Of a stretch of 64,000 bases of DNA, positions 46,960 to 57,600 are shown piece after piece. Each line of letters opens with the position of its first letter. Positions within the stretch are counted from its first letter, which is position 1. This DNA comes from Mycogone perniciosa (taxonomy: Eukaryota > Ascomycota > Sordariomycetes > Hypocreales > Hypocreaceae): assembly GCA_025331125.1 (NCBI GenBank), contig JAOALB010000004.1:310001-374000 (forward strand), in the 5' to 3' direction. The notes below the pieces were generated by a model. It did no database searches. It was not told the DNA's origin and saw nothing but the letters and a program-made list of their open reading frames with translations. Both the position numbers and the translations under genes were made by a program.

Positions 46960-47956
46960 ATGGTCGGGTCTGTCCACACCAAGTTGGAAAACAAAGCGCC
47001 AAGCCAGGGGAAAACAGACACGGGTGAAAAGAGAGAATTGAAATTTAGCAGCAGCAAGTCAGGAAATACGACCAATGAGGCGCAAAAGGGCCCAAGCAGG
47101 AGGCGCGGAGCCATGACGACGCATGCGTGTATATCATGCCGGGACAAAAGGACAAAGGTGAATCCCAACAACCCCACGAACGAAGGTCTGTCTTGTCGAT
47201 ATGTCAACACAACGTTTCTGACACATCGATTAGTGCGACGGAAAGAAGCCTTGCGATAGGTGTCGCCGGAAAAACATCGAGTGCCGCTACACCGGGAAGT
47301 TGTGGCAATCAAAAGGTTGTCTGCGACAGGAAACTGAGGACCTACGGCGGCATCTCCGCAAGACGGACATTGTCCTGCAGGCACTCGCTTGTGAATCGAA
47401 CCCGCATGAGCTGCTCTCCAGGCTGCGAAGAGGCGATTCTATTGACTCCATTTGCGAGAGTCTGACGGCTGGGTCCGGTGACTCGGGTGGATCTGAGCTT
47501 GCAACCCATTCACAGCTTTTTGACGGATGCAATGATACTACTGGACACAAAGGAATGGAGATGGAAAACAATACCAACGGATGTGAAGAGGACTTCCTCG
47601 GCGGGGACCAAGCCACAGCTTTCACAACGGAGAACTCTGCTCTTCTGCAAAATAGCCCCAGCACCATGTCGTCCTATTCGACCACATCTAGCTTTCCGGT
47701 CGGTGGCTCCCATGGCAGCCGGGGTGAAGAGAAGGACGACCGGATTGAGACGATATCACTCCCGAAATCTATGCCAGACGAGCTACCCATTCACCCTGCA
47801 TTGCAATTCCCAAGAGCATGCGGATGGCCACCCTGTACCACAACGAGCTGCTGTTCAAACCACCTAGTACAGGATGATCCCCCTACCGACTCAGTTTACC
47901 ACTTGACATGGCCGGGCTCGGGCAATGCAGGTTTCGAGGACTTGTCTTCGGTTTAG
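46960..47956 (+). CDS. Compact Zn(II)2Cys6 transcription factor
   Basis: Exons 46960-47157 and 47234-47956; 306 aa. Removing a 76-nt intron (GTGAAT...GATTAG) restores a complete binuclear zinc cluster: C57-ISC60-RDKRTKC67-DGKKPC73-DRC76-RRKNIEC83, spacing C2C6C5C2C6C. A leucine/charged helix (CLRQETEDLRRHLRKTDIVLQAL) follows and probably dimerises. The rest is Ser/Thr/Gly-rich with no visible Fungal_trans (middle homology) domain, so it resembles small AflR-type regulators more than full-length Gal4-like ones. The start at 46960 is chosen to give a polar basic leader; the ATG at 47113 is a plausible alternative. Target genes unknown. Confidence 0.8.
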
Positions 47957-49380
47957 TTGGGCATAGCATTTTGGATCAAACATTGGGGGAGGGGCTGAGC
48001 ATATAATGCATCTGCCGCATTCATGGAGTTCAGGTCAGGTGAAAGACTTTTGTTTTATGTTTGTAAGCCCTGGGGTGGACGTTGGTCCAATGAAAGGAAG
48101 ATCCTGGTATTGTCATGCAAAGCCAAGGCCCCTCACATAAATTGCCATCAATCACTTGATTAAGCTTGTTATTACGGTGTGGTGTCATTTGCAGCATCCA
48201 ATATCTGCCATTTCAAAGGCAGATAGATTAGGTCTTGTGACGATGATAACCTCTCGGCAGGTGATGGATTCGACCAATATGCCCGCCCTGCCTTCCAGAC
48301 GGTTGGCCAATGACTCCTGGAAGCTGACATGCCTGTGGCGCTGAGGGGAGGTGGACTTGAAGTTGATGCTTGGAGATTTGACAGAGAATGCCTGGCCTGA
48401 GAAGCTATTCAGCGGCTGACGCCCCTAATGTCCATCCAGGTTGCCTTGGCGGCGATTGGCTGGTTCTGTGACGGGGGGCACGCAGATGCCGGGTCTTTAG
48501 GTGATAGATAACACTACTCCTCCATACTATTAGTAGTTTAATTTCGGTAAATAGAAGTGTTTAGTCCTTCACCTGGGTAGATAAGTTGCCGGAGACTGAA
48601 TTGGCCCAAGTCTTTAACTACTATCAGTACTAGTATTCCTAAGGATGTTAATATCATCGCCACCCTTGGACGATGGAGCGATGTGGATAAACTTTAATAG
48701 CACGGATACTGCTAATGATAGCAGACCCTGGCCGGGACCAGATCGGGATGATCAGCGCAAAAAGAGATGAAGAGAGACTCTCGGCAGGACGGACGGGGAT
48801 CAGTCGGACCTGAGACAAGTCGGACATGCAAGATGCATGGAGACAGAACAGACCGACCCGGAGGGCTTGAATCCGCTTGATAGCCAGCGTTTAAGTTAGC
48901 GTGCAGCAGCGCTGTCTCAGTTAATTCTCGATGTCGTGATGCAGGCGCGTCAAGGGTGTTGTTTTGGCGAGATTGACCTCAACGGTACCAGTTGTAATAG
49001 TAGCACTACTGGCTTTTAGTCGGCAACCGACATTGGATCTGGACATGGCTAGGCATATTCGGCACAGAAAGGAAAGTAAAGGCCGCAATGCCTTGAACAA
49101 ATCGACGGCACTTGTGCGGTATGTATTGTTGTGACTGACTCGTTGGAGCTGTCCAGCTGAAGTCCCGAAAAGAGGGCCATGACACGTATGTTATGGAGCT
49201 CCACGGGGCACTTTTTGCCGGGTTTAGCTGGCTACAGCCGGTCTGCGATGCAGCCGCCCCTTGAGCATCCTCATACTCTCGTAAATCGTGCGTGCAGAAA
49301 TGTACCAGTAGAATTCACACCGAGGCTTCCAAGAGAACGGCTCTGGAAGCGGCATTGACAAGCGTGAGAATTGATGCCAA

Positions 49381-49401
49381 GAGAGAGAGAGAGAGAGAGA
49401 G
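49381..49401. repeat. (GA)n dinucleotide run
   Basis: About 10.5 perfect copies of GA. Confidence 0.9.
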
Positions 49402-49747
49402 CCCAGAAATGTGCGACGGAAACCCCGGCACTCTGATGCTCGTAACTGCGAACCGAGTACTCGTAAGCGTGCGCAGGATGGCATGGATGCCACAATAAAG
49501 GGGGTGGATTGTGTTATGTGTTTGTTCGCCGCGTCCGTCTCCACAGTCTGTCTGTCCTAAGGTTGACGACACGAACTGCAGAGACCCTCCGTGCGGGTAG
49601 CATTCAAAGTGCCCGCGCATATTAGTACTACTAATTAGTTAGTCAGTTAGTTAGTAGGTACATACATACTTCGTAGAGTTGTGAAAGAGCTCGTATTTGC
49701 CCAGTGCCGCCGGCTTGCTAGGGTTGATGACGTCTTGTTATTAGTAG

Positions 49748-49769
49748 TACGGAGTACGAGTACTCCGTA
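49748..49769. repeat. Hairpin-forming palindrome
   Basis: Arms TACGGAGTAC and GTACTCCGTA separated by GA: 10-bp perfect inverted repeat. Confidence 0.85.
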
Positions 49770-50307
49770 ACAGCAGAGATGCAAAATTCGTCCTATGGAA
49801 AAGGGGCAAAGCCAAGCAAGCGGTTCTGATAACGGCGCACGGCGACTGAGGCCACTGGAACAAACAACGCGCGGCAAAGAAAACACGCTGCTGGTATTAC
49901 CCATGTGAATTCCTTCGTCTGCATGTGCAAAAACAACATGCTTCATACGAGTTAGCTGAACGGATCGTCGATACGATCACATCATCCATCGGCTTTGGCA
50001 AAATTGTAGTACGAGTACGGAGTACTTCGTACTACTATAGGTACTATGCATTCACCGCCTACCATGTCGCCTGTATGTCGGCGGAATTGAGCGGCATTCA
50101 CCGACGCTTTGCTCCGTACCTTGCACATGCATTATGCATATGTATGGAGTAGTAGCAGTAGTACATAGTACATACGTAGTAGCATCCCATGTGCTCCGCT
50201 CGGTACGGAGCGGAACGGTATATACTCGTATAAAGAAGGAAAACTGTCAGCATTTTGCATGAATAAATCCAATGCAGACAGAAACTGTTGGTGAAAGTAA
50301 ATGATAG

Positions 50308-50323
50308 TACGGAGTACTCCGTA
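50308..50323. repeat. 16-bp perfect palindrome TACGGAGTACTCCGTA
   Basis: Self-complementary over all 16 bases; followed at once by another CTCCGTACTTC unit. Confidence 0.9.
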
Positions 50324-51444
50324 CTCCGTACTTCATACTTCGTGGTATAGTCAGAGTCAGACATACATATCATACATACGAGAAAGTGCAACGCCGTGCT
50401 AATGCACTATTATTCTGGTGACCTGAATTAAAGGGTCTTTTGAACCCTCTTGGCTAACAATCTACTCCGTACTAGGTGCTATTTCGGAGTAGTCCATTCC
50501 CATTGGCTCCGGTTTGGCTCACCTCACCTGAGTGGAACAGGACAATGAACTGGGGGGCCTTGATTTGTTTTGCTTCCTTGCCTGTCTTGCCTTGGGAAAA
50601 AGATCCGAAGCCTCCAAAAATAATGTGGGATCGATCATCGCGCCATCTGAGATGAGAAGTAAGAGCCGATAGCAGTAGTACGAGTACTACTGCTAGTGCT
50701 GCCTACGAGTGAGTGAGATCTTTAACAAGTAAGAAATGAAAATCTCTGTACGGAGTACGGAGTAAACGTGCTCCCTTTCCCTTTTCCTAACATACGATTT
50801 ATTCCCTCCTTGGGACCCCTTGGGCCTGATACTGGTCTGTGCCGTTCTTGGCCACCAGGGGCGACTTCATGGAACTTTCAGAGCGTCCAGGGCACCCTAG
50901 TGTTACTTTTTTGGGCGGCTCCCTAGCACCGCCTCCATGCTGATTGCTGGCCAGGGCGCCTGCGACTCAGCCTTATTCCTATGAGGAAACGAGCTTTCTC
51001 CTTAGAAAGGCTTGGGGGGTACATGTAGTATTATTAGTTAGTTAGTTAGTTGGTTAGTTAGTCGTAGCAGGTTCTCGGGTCTGGTCTGGGGCTTGTGAAT
51101 GAATGGCAGACAGACAATTACATACATATATCCTCGGGCCGCACACCGACCTCTGCCCTCCCTCCCATTCATCGTATTGTAGCCAATCCAGCATTCCTTA
51201 TTGTCAACAAGCGCTGCTGGCGATAAACAGCAGCTGCTCGCGTGACCACTCATCGACGACACATCTCCAGGCATCTCCATATATTCATCTCCATCTCCAT
51301 ATCCATATCCCGATACTATTCATATCCCACCCCACCACCACGTCGAAAACGCCCAAAACACGAGGTCAAGGAAACGGAAACCAAGAAAGAAAAAAAAGAG
51401 AGCGGAAAGGGGAAAAGCGAAGGCCGAGAAGGATTGAGAAAACC

Positions 51445-51570
51445 ATGGGAGACGCTTTTACACGATATCGGTTTCACAACATCGGAAGCGTGGCAGCAGG
51501 AGTAGCAGCAGAAGCAGCAGCAGAAACAGAAGCACAGCAATACTACCGACAAGATGCAGCGACGAGGTAA
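51445..51570 (+). promoter_or_regulatory. Upstream open reading frame overlapping the cyclin start
   Basis: A 41-codon frame begins at ATG 51445 in a near-ideal context (ACCATGG) and ends at 51570. That is 17 nt past the cyclin ATG at 51554, in another frame. The encoded peptide is Ala/Glu/Gln-rich and resembles nothing known. If the mRNA starts before 51445, scanning ribosomes would meet this first, which would restrain cyclin synthesis. Confidence 0.5.
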
Positions 51571-52528
51571 CCGCGATGTTCGCTTTGCCGATGACGATGA
51601 CGACTATGAACACACCTATTTCACATACCGACCGCTCTCCAGACTGCCAACGCCGCCTCCGACACTGTCGACGAGTTCGTGCATCGACCATTCACTCAAG
51701 GATGACGAAGTCTTGAACCCGCAATTCCGAGGTGCGTATACTTGTTTACTTACCTATACGGAGTACTAGCCTTGGCTGTTGTCGTGGCAGCTGATTGCGT
51801 GAAGTCCAAATCAACACCTAACTAACCGCCTCTACTCCCTACCAGGCCCTGCTGTCCACCTCGTCAACCTCATCCCCTCGTGCGCCTCACTGGCAACCGC
51901 CTCCGTGCCCTTGGTCCAGGCCATGCTGTCCAGAGCAGAGCTGCCCATCGAGACAGTCGCCCTGGCCGTCTGCGTCCTGGACAGCCTCGACAACAAGTTT
52001 GCGCGCACATGGCGCCTCTCCTGTCCTCTGCACGTCGAGGACCTCGTCTCGCCAGCCTCCTCCAAACGCCACTCCCTCCCCTCAACGCCCGTTGGCGCAT
52101 CGCCACGACAGCTGCACATCGATTCCGTGCGCCCCGAAATCATCATCCTCGCCGCTCTCGTCATCGCCGCCAAGTTCACCGAAGATCCGCAGCAGCCTCC
52201 GCAGTTCTACCGCATCGCTTGGGGCCATGCCAAGTGGTCCAACGAGCAGCTCAACGTCACTGAGCGCTGCATAATGGAGAGCCTGGATTACCGCATTCTG
52301 CCGCTGTGCGACGACGAGTGCCTCACTGACGCCATGGTTGATATGCAGCTTGCTGGTCGTCTGGAACAGACAGGCTCACGCTGGCATCTACCTCGTGAGC
52401 CCACGCCACCAGATAGCGTGGCAGGCAGCGATTGTGAATTCGTTCCCAGCCACACGCGCTCCAAGACGACGATTGGCCTGGGCATGGGCTATTCCATGGC
52501 GTCCTCGCAAGATGCGGCGAAGAAATAA
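51554..52528 (+). CDS. Cyclin-box protein
   Basis: Exons 51554-51731 and 51846-52528; 286 aa. After an acidic N-terminus (FADDDDDYEHTYFTYRPL) comes a cyclin N-terminal fold: VPLVQAMLSRAELPIETVALAVCVLDSL, later PEIIILAALVIAAKFTEDP and NVTERCIMESLDYRILPL. These match the cyclin box helices, including the conserved Ala-Ala-Lys-Phe. Between them is a Ser/Pro insert (about 100-120). Such proteins activate a CDK; whether this is a G1/S or Pcl/Pho80-like type cannot be told by eye. The 114-nt intron joins NPQFR to GPAVHLVNL in frame. The upstream reading frame overlaps the start. Confidence 0.78.
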
Positions 52529-53104
52529 ATAAATAAATGAAATGAGGGCATTATTCGTGTGTCAGGAACACAACCATCTTACGACTTATTTTTTTTATTC
52601 TTTAGTAATCCTAATACTGGAATACGTCACATCACATCATCATCATCAGCATACTTGGCGTTTGGAGAACAAAAGGGAGAGGACAGAGAGGGGGAAGCAA
52701 ACGAACCATTTTTGAGACTTCTCTTTGTTTTGTTTTGGATGAGCATTTCTGGATCTGCATGTTGAGGATGGCCATGCTTGGTTTGGTTTTATTGTCGGCT
52801 GCACTGGGGCGTGTCTGTCGGATTGACTCTTCATTAATCCTGTAATTGCAGCTGAGGAACATCTGGGGCGCGATATCTTGATTCTGGCATCTTTGCTCTA
52901 CAACGGGCATTGGATTCAATAATATGAAACGGCATGGACTCTGTTGTGCCATCGCTTGTTCCCACCTGCTTGCTCAGGTTGGCGTCTCTATTCCATGACT
53001 ATCTAGCACCTTTTTTCCACTGCTGTTTCTAATCGCCGTGAAATGCCATCGTGAGTCTATCTATGAATGCTGCATCATCATTCTCAAAGACTCCCCTCAC
53101 TCAC
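52529..53104. other. Intergenic region between converging genes
   Basis: 3' flanks of the cyclin and PNP oxidase genes; no gene seen. Confidence 0.5.
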
Positions 53105-53920
53105 TCACGGACTCAGTCTCTCAACCCTCCACCTCCCCTCCTTCTCACCCCCCTCTCCCTCCTCCCACTCATACACAAACCGATCATGCAGCCTACACTC
53201 CCTGCCCTGCCAAAACTCCACCCTCTTCGGCACAATCCTCAACCCGCCCCAAAACCCCGGCACCGGAATCTCCTCCACGCCCTCGAACTTCTCCTCCGTC
53301 TCCTTCACCCAGCCCTCCAGCTGCGCCCGTCCATCGTCCTTGGCCTCGCCATTCGGCCGCAGCACTTGGCTCTGCCGACTCGCCCACGCCCCGATCCTGC
53401 TGCCCCTCACGCGCGTGTCAAAGTACTTCTGACTCTCCTCCTTCGAGTTGCGCTCCGTCACGCCCTCGACGCGGACCTGTCTCTGCAAGGGCCCCCAGAA
53501 GAACACCAGCGAAGCGTGCGGGTTGGACTGCAGATCCGCGGCCTTGCGGGACGTGCCGAGGTTGGTGTATATGACAAAGCCCTGGGCGTCGAGCTCCTTG
53601 AGGTACACGATGCGCGAGGAGACGCGTCCGGAGGGCAGTTCGGCGGTGGACAGCGTGCAGGACTCGGGCTGGGAGATGGAGTGCGAGGCCTGTGCCTCGG
53701 AGAACCAGGAGTGGAATTGGGGGATGGGAGAGGAAGGGTGGAGGTCTTGGAGGGAGAGTTTGGCGCGGGTGAATTGGGCAGCTTGGCCGTGGGCTTCGGA
53801 GCCTGCTGGGGCAACTGGATCTATGAGTTAAACTTGGTTCATCGAGAGGTATGAATGAATAAGAGGGAGGTGAGTCTTACAAATAAGCTTCGACCCTTCC
53901 GGGGGGTTGTACAGTGCCAT
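53105..53920 (-). CDS. PDX3: Pyridoxamine 5'-phosphate oxidase
   Basis: Exons (minus) 53920-53881 and 53820-53105; 251 aa. The FMN-dependent enzyme makes pyridoxal 5'-phosphate from PNP/PMP in the vitamin B6 salvage route. Visible: SGRVSSRIVYLKELDAQGFVIYTNLGTSRKAADLQ, the FMN/PLP-binding segment NPHASLVFFWGPLQRQVRVEG, the signature RGSRIGAWASRQSQVL, and the C-terminal dimerisation part PKRVEFWQGRECRLHDRF...WRVERLSP. The first exon has 13 codons (MALYNPPEGSKLI); the 60-nt intron and its phase fit. Length and domains match the family. Confidence 0.94.
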
Positions 53921-54620
53921 CCTAGCACTCGAGACGAAGAATCTGGCGCGAGTAAAGCGCATGGATAGACAAAGAGAAACGGAGCTCTATGAGATAAACA
54001 CACGCTCTCCTGAGCAAGAAGAAGATTCAAGAGTCAAGTCAGTCCATCTCTGTATGAGGGGAGATGGTGTGAGATGAAGGTGGTGGGGTGTGTTGCATCG
54101 GAGCTCAAGTCCGAAGCAACCCGTAAATCTGTATTGACTACTTGGCCATGCTCCAATAATATCAGGCAATGTCATGTACACAGTACCTGTCTGTTAATTG
54201 GTGGGGCACCGCCGCATCGGACCTCCGTAGACCCGTTTTTGGATCTTGACAAAACACACGAAACACACACAGAACACACATACGGAACACACACACGAAA
54301 CATACATACAATATATTGGGTATCAAGTAACACGGGTATAATATACGCATAAACGTATCATCTGCTGGCTACACACGCCACGCAGAACAGTCTAACGCAA
54401 ACACCAAACGCCAAATCCCTCCAGTTATAGCGAGGCCTCGCCAAAATACGTTTATACCTGTCGCAATTTAGGACGTGATCTATTATCTCAACGTCCGGAA
54501 ATATCTCTATATCATCCGCCTTTTGATTCCATTTGCCTCCCAAAAGATATACCATAACCATCCAAACAAAGCACCCAAATAGCCACCGAGGATACGCCCT
54601 GTCTGACACGATATATAGCT
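53921..54620. other. Intergenic region with an ACACA-rich tract
   Basis: Between the PDX3 start and the 3' end of URA2. A tract of ACACAC and GAACACACA-like units lies at about 54250-54310. No gene seen. Confidence 0.5.
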
Positions 54621-57600
54621 TTACGAACTAGCCATAACAAGCGCCAGCAGTGCCATCCTGCAGTAAAGTCCATACCGCATCTGTGCCACGTAGTTAGCAT
54701 TTAGTCGTCTCCAATGGTAGTCATACTAGGGGCTTCTTACCTGTCTAAAGTACGCAGCCCTCTGGTCAAAGTCCACCTCTTCAGCCACCTCCTCGTTCCT
54801 CGGCAGAGGATGCAGAACCACCATAGAACTCTTTGCGTGCTTGAGCGTAGCATTGTCCACACGGTACGAGTTCTTCACCTTCTCGTACGCCTCCTCGCTC
54901 TCGAAGCGCTCCTTCTGCACACGAGTGCAGTACAGCACATCGCTTTGAGCCAAAATCTCCGGTGTCAGGGTCTCCGATTCACAGAGAAGCTGTCCAGAGG
55001 CCACTAGTTGCTCTCTAACCTTGGCAGGTAGGGCAAGAGCCTTGGGAGACACAAGTTGGACCTTGACCTGGTAGTGCTGAAGCAGGTAGATGAGAGAGTG
55101 AACTGGTCTTCCGTACAACAAATCACCGATGAAAGTAATGGTCAAGCCCTTCACCGTACCAAGTTCTTCTCGGATCGTGAAGAGATCCAGGAATGCTTGC
55201 GTCGGGTGCTCCTTGCTGCCATTGCCTCCGTTGACCACAGGCACGGGACTGTACTTGGCAGCGATATCAACCGAGTTCTCCTGTGGGTGTCGCAACACGA
55301 CGGCATCTCCGTAGCAAGCCAACGTCCGTAGAGTATCCTGCAGGGTCTCGCCCTTCTGGACAGACGAGGCCGAGGTTGAGATAGCAATGGTTCGTCCGCC
55401 CAGGCGCTGCATAGCGGCATCAAAAGAGGCCGAGGTCCTAGTAGACGGCTCATAGAACAGTGTGCACAGAACACGTCCACGGAGAATGTTCAGGACACCC
55501 TCACGCTGCACTCCCAGTCGCATCTCCTGAGCCAGGGTGAAAAGCAAGTGCAGATCAGCCCTCGAATATTGCTTCACTGAGAGCACGTGTGAATTCTTGA
55601 ATGAGGATGGCTGGGACAGCAGTTGTTGGATTGACGAGCTGGTCAGTGGTTGGAGTTGAAGAGGCAGACCCAGGTCATCCACTGGGCCTCCAGAGCTTGT
55701 AACTCTGCCGGGGGAGCTCAACGTCGCCGAGGGGCCAAAGCCTTCAACGTTACGGAACCTGCTCGCGGGCTTGGGGCTGCTGAATACCGCCGACTGCCTA
55801 AGGTTGGGACTCTCCGTGACTTGGGAGATCGAGCCAATCGTTGGCTTCAAGGGGGGAGACGTAGGGATCTCCCGAACGATGCTGTGAGAAGACATGTCCT
55901 TGCCCTTCGGTGGCACTTGAAGGACCTCGCCATCCAGGCAGACAGCGGTGCCCTGGAAAGTGACCCTCCGGACTGAACCCCGCATGAGTCGGCCTTCAAA
56001 TGGTGACCAGGTAGTGCCAGGGGCGACTTCATAGGCACGGTCGACCTCCACTTCAATGCTCGTACCGACCTGGTCGTGAAGCTCAAAGATGTCCACGGGG
56101 TTCTGGTACAGCTTGGCCTTGATGTCATCGATAGTCAGCTTGCCCTCCGCCACAGATGTCAGCAACAGTGGGAGCGCGTCCGCAATGCCGATTGATGGGT
56201 TGACCTTGTGTCCCAAAGACGTTGCAAGCTGGTACGGAATGCTTCCAACCGAGAAGACGTCAATGATGCTCATGTTCTCCCAGAGAGCTGCCTGGTCTTC
56301 CGGAGTTGGCAGGAGGCGGTCGAGTTCAGGGAAGTCCTTGGTCGACAGATACAGGGAGTAGATGGAGACATCGCAAGTAACTTGCAGTCCCTTGGCCTTG
56401 CTCAGGGCAATCAATCGGATGTCGTCCTTGTTCGTGACGGAGGTGACATGAATGCGGCGATTGTGGAGGCTAGCCAACAGCAAGATCGAAGCCAAGTCCG
56501 TCAGCTTAGCATCAGTGACAATGACCTTGTAGGTTGGCCAAGCATCAAAGTGGGCGGTGACAGCCGCGACCTTGCTGATGTTTCCGGACAAGTGGTTGAA
56601 GGGGATGAAAAGTGAGCCCACCTCACCAGCGAGAGTGTTGATCTGGCTGTCGTTGTCCGAAGTGGCTGCAACTGAAAAATTGTAGTCGCAGTAGTCGGCA
56701 GATTTGCTGTTCTGCTGCGCAGCCCTCAGGGTGATTCCATCTGTGATGGCTCCCTCCAAACCAAGCGGCATGACACGAATCATGCTGAAGCCTGCAGAAA
56801 TGGAGGCTTTGGTCACAGTCTCCATATCTTGGCTGTCAGGTGTGACAAGTCCGGGAACAAACGCAGAGACGTTGATCAGGCCAGGAAGAACAACGGTCTT
56901 GTGGCTAGTCTGATAATCGCGCTTCGCGACACCCAACTCGAACCTCCGGGCAATAGCCTCAATGAGGATCTTGGCATTTTTGACGTTGGTGACCAGGGGG
57001 ATCTGGTAGTCAACGGCCATTCGTCGGGTCTGATAGCCCCTACTCATATAGTTGGCTGGTCGGCGGTACTTGTTGTTGGAAGGCAAGTTGATGTACAGAT
57101 CAATAGTGTTGCCTGACAGATGCTGCGTGAGGGAGAACTCAGAATCCTTGTCCTCTTCCTTGCCCAGAACCTCCAGGTATTGAACTGGGACACCATGCTC
57201 TTGCAAGAAATCAGCTGTTCCAGCGGTGGCAAACAGCTTGTATCCAATCTTCTGGAGTTTCTGCACCGACGGGAGCATTTCCTTCTTGTCCTTGTACGAG
57301 CCAATAGAGAGAAGAATGTTTTTCTTAGGGATCTTGAATCCAGTGGACAGCAGGGCCTTGAGGTATGCCTCATACTTGTCAACACCGAAGCATGCAACCT
57401 CACCAGTCGATGCCATTTCCACACCAAGAACAGGGTCAGCTCCGGACAGACGCGAGAAGCTGAACTGCGGAACCTTGACACCAACGCAATCAGGGGCCAG
57501 ATCCGTGGGAGGGTACTCCTCGAAGGGTTGGCCCATGATGGCCTTGGTAGCCATCTCAATCAGGTCGACTCCCATGACCTTGGACACAAACGGGAAAGAT

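Larger units (their letters stand above)
47957..51553. other. Gene-poor region, about 3.6 kb
   Basis: Between the Zn(II)2Cys6 gene and the cyclin. No protein family is seen. It carries a (GA) dinucleotide run (49381-49401) and a cluster of TACGGAGTA-type palindromes (49740-50345). A short GTTA repeat lies near 51035-51062. The last part is the cyclin leader, which includes an upstream open frame. Confidence 0.5.

Noticed and set aside
51103..51444. In-frame extension of the cyclin uORF upstream of its ATG
   Set aside because: Only non-ATG starts and low-complexity content; treated as leader.
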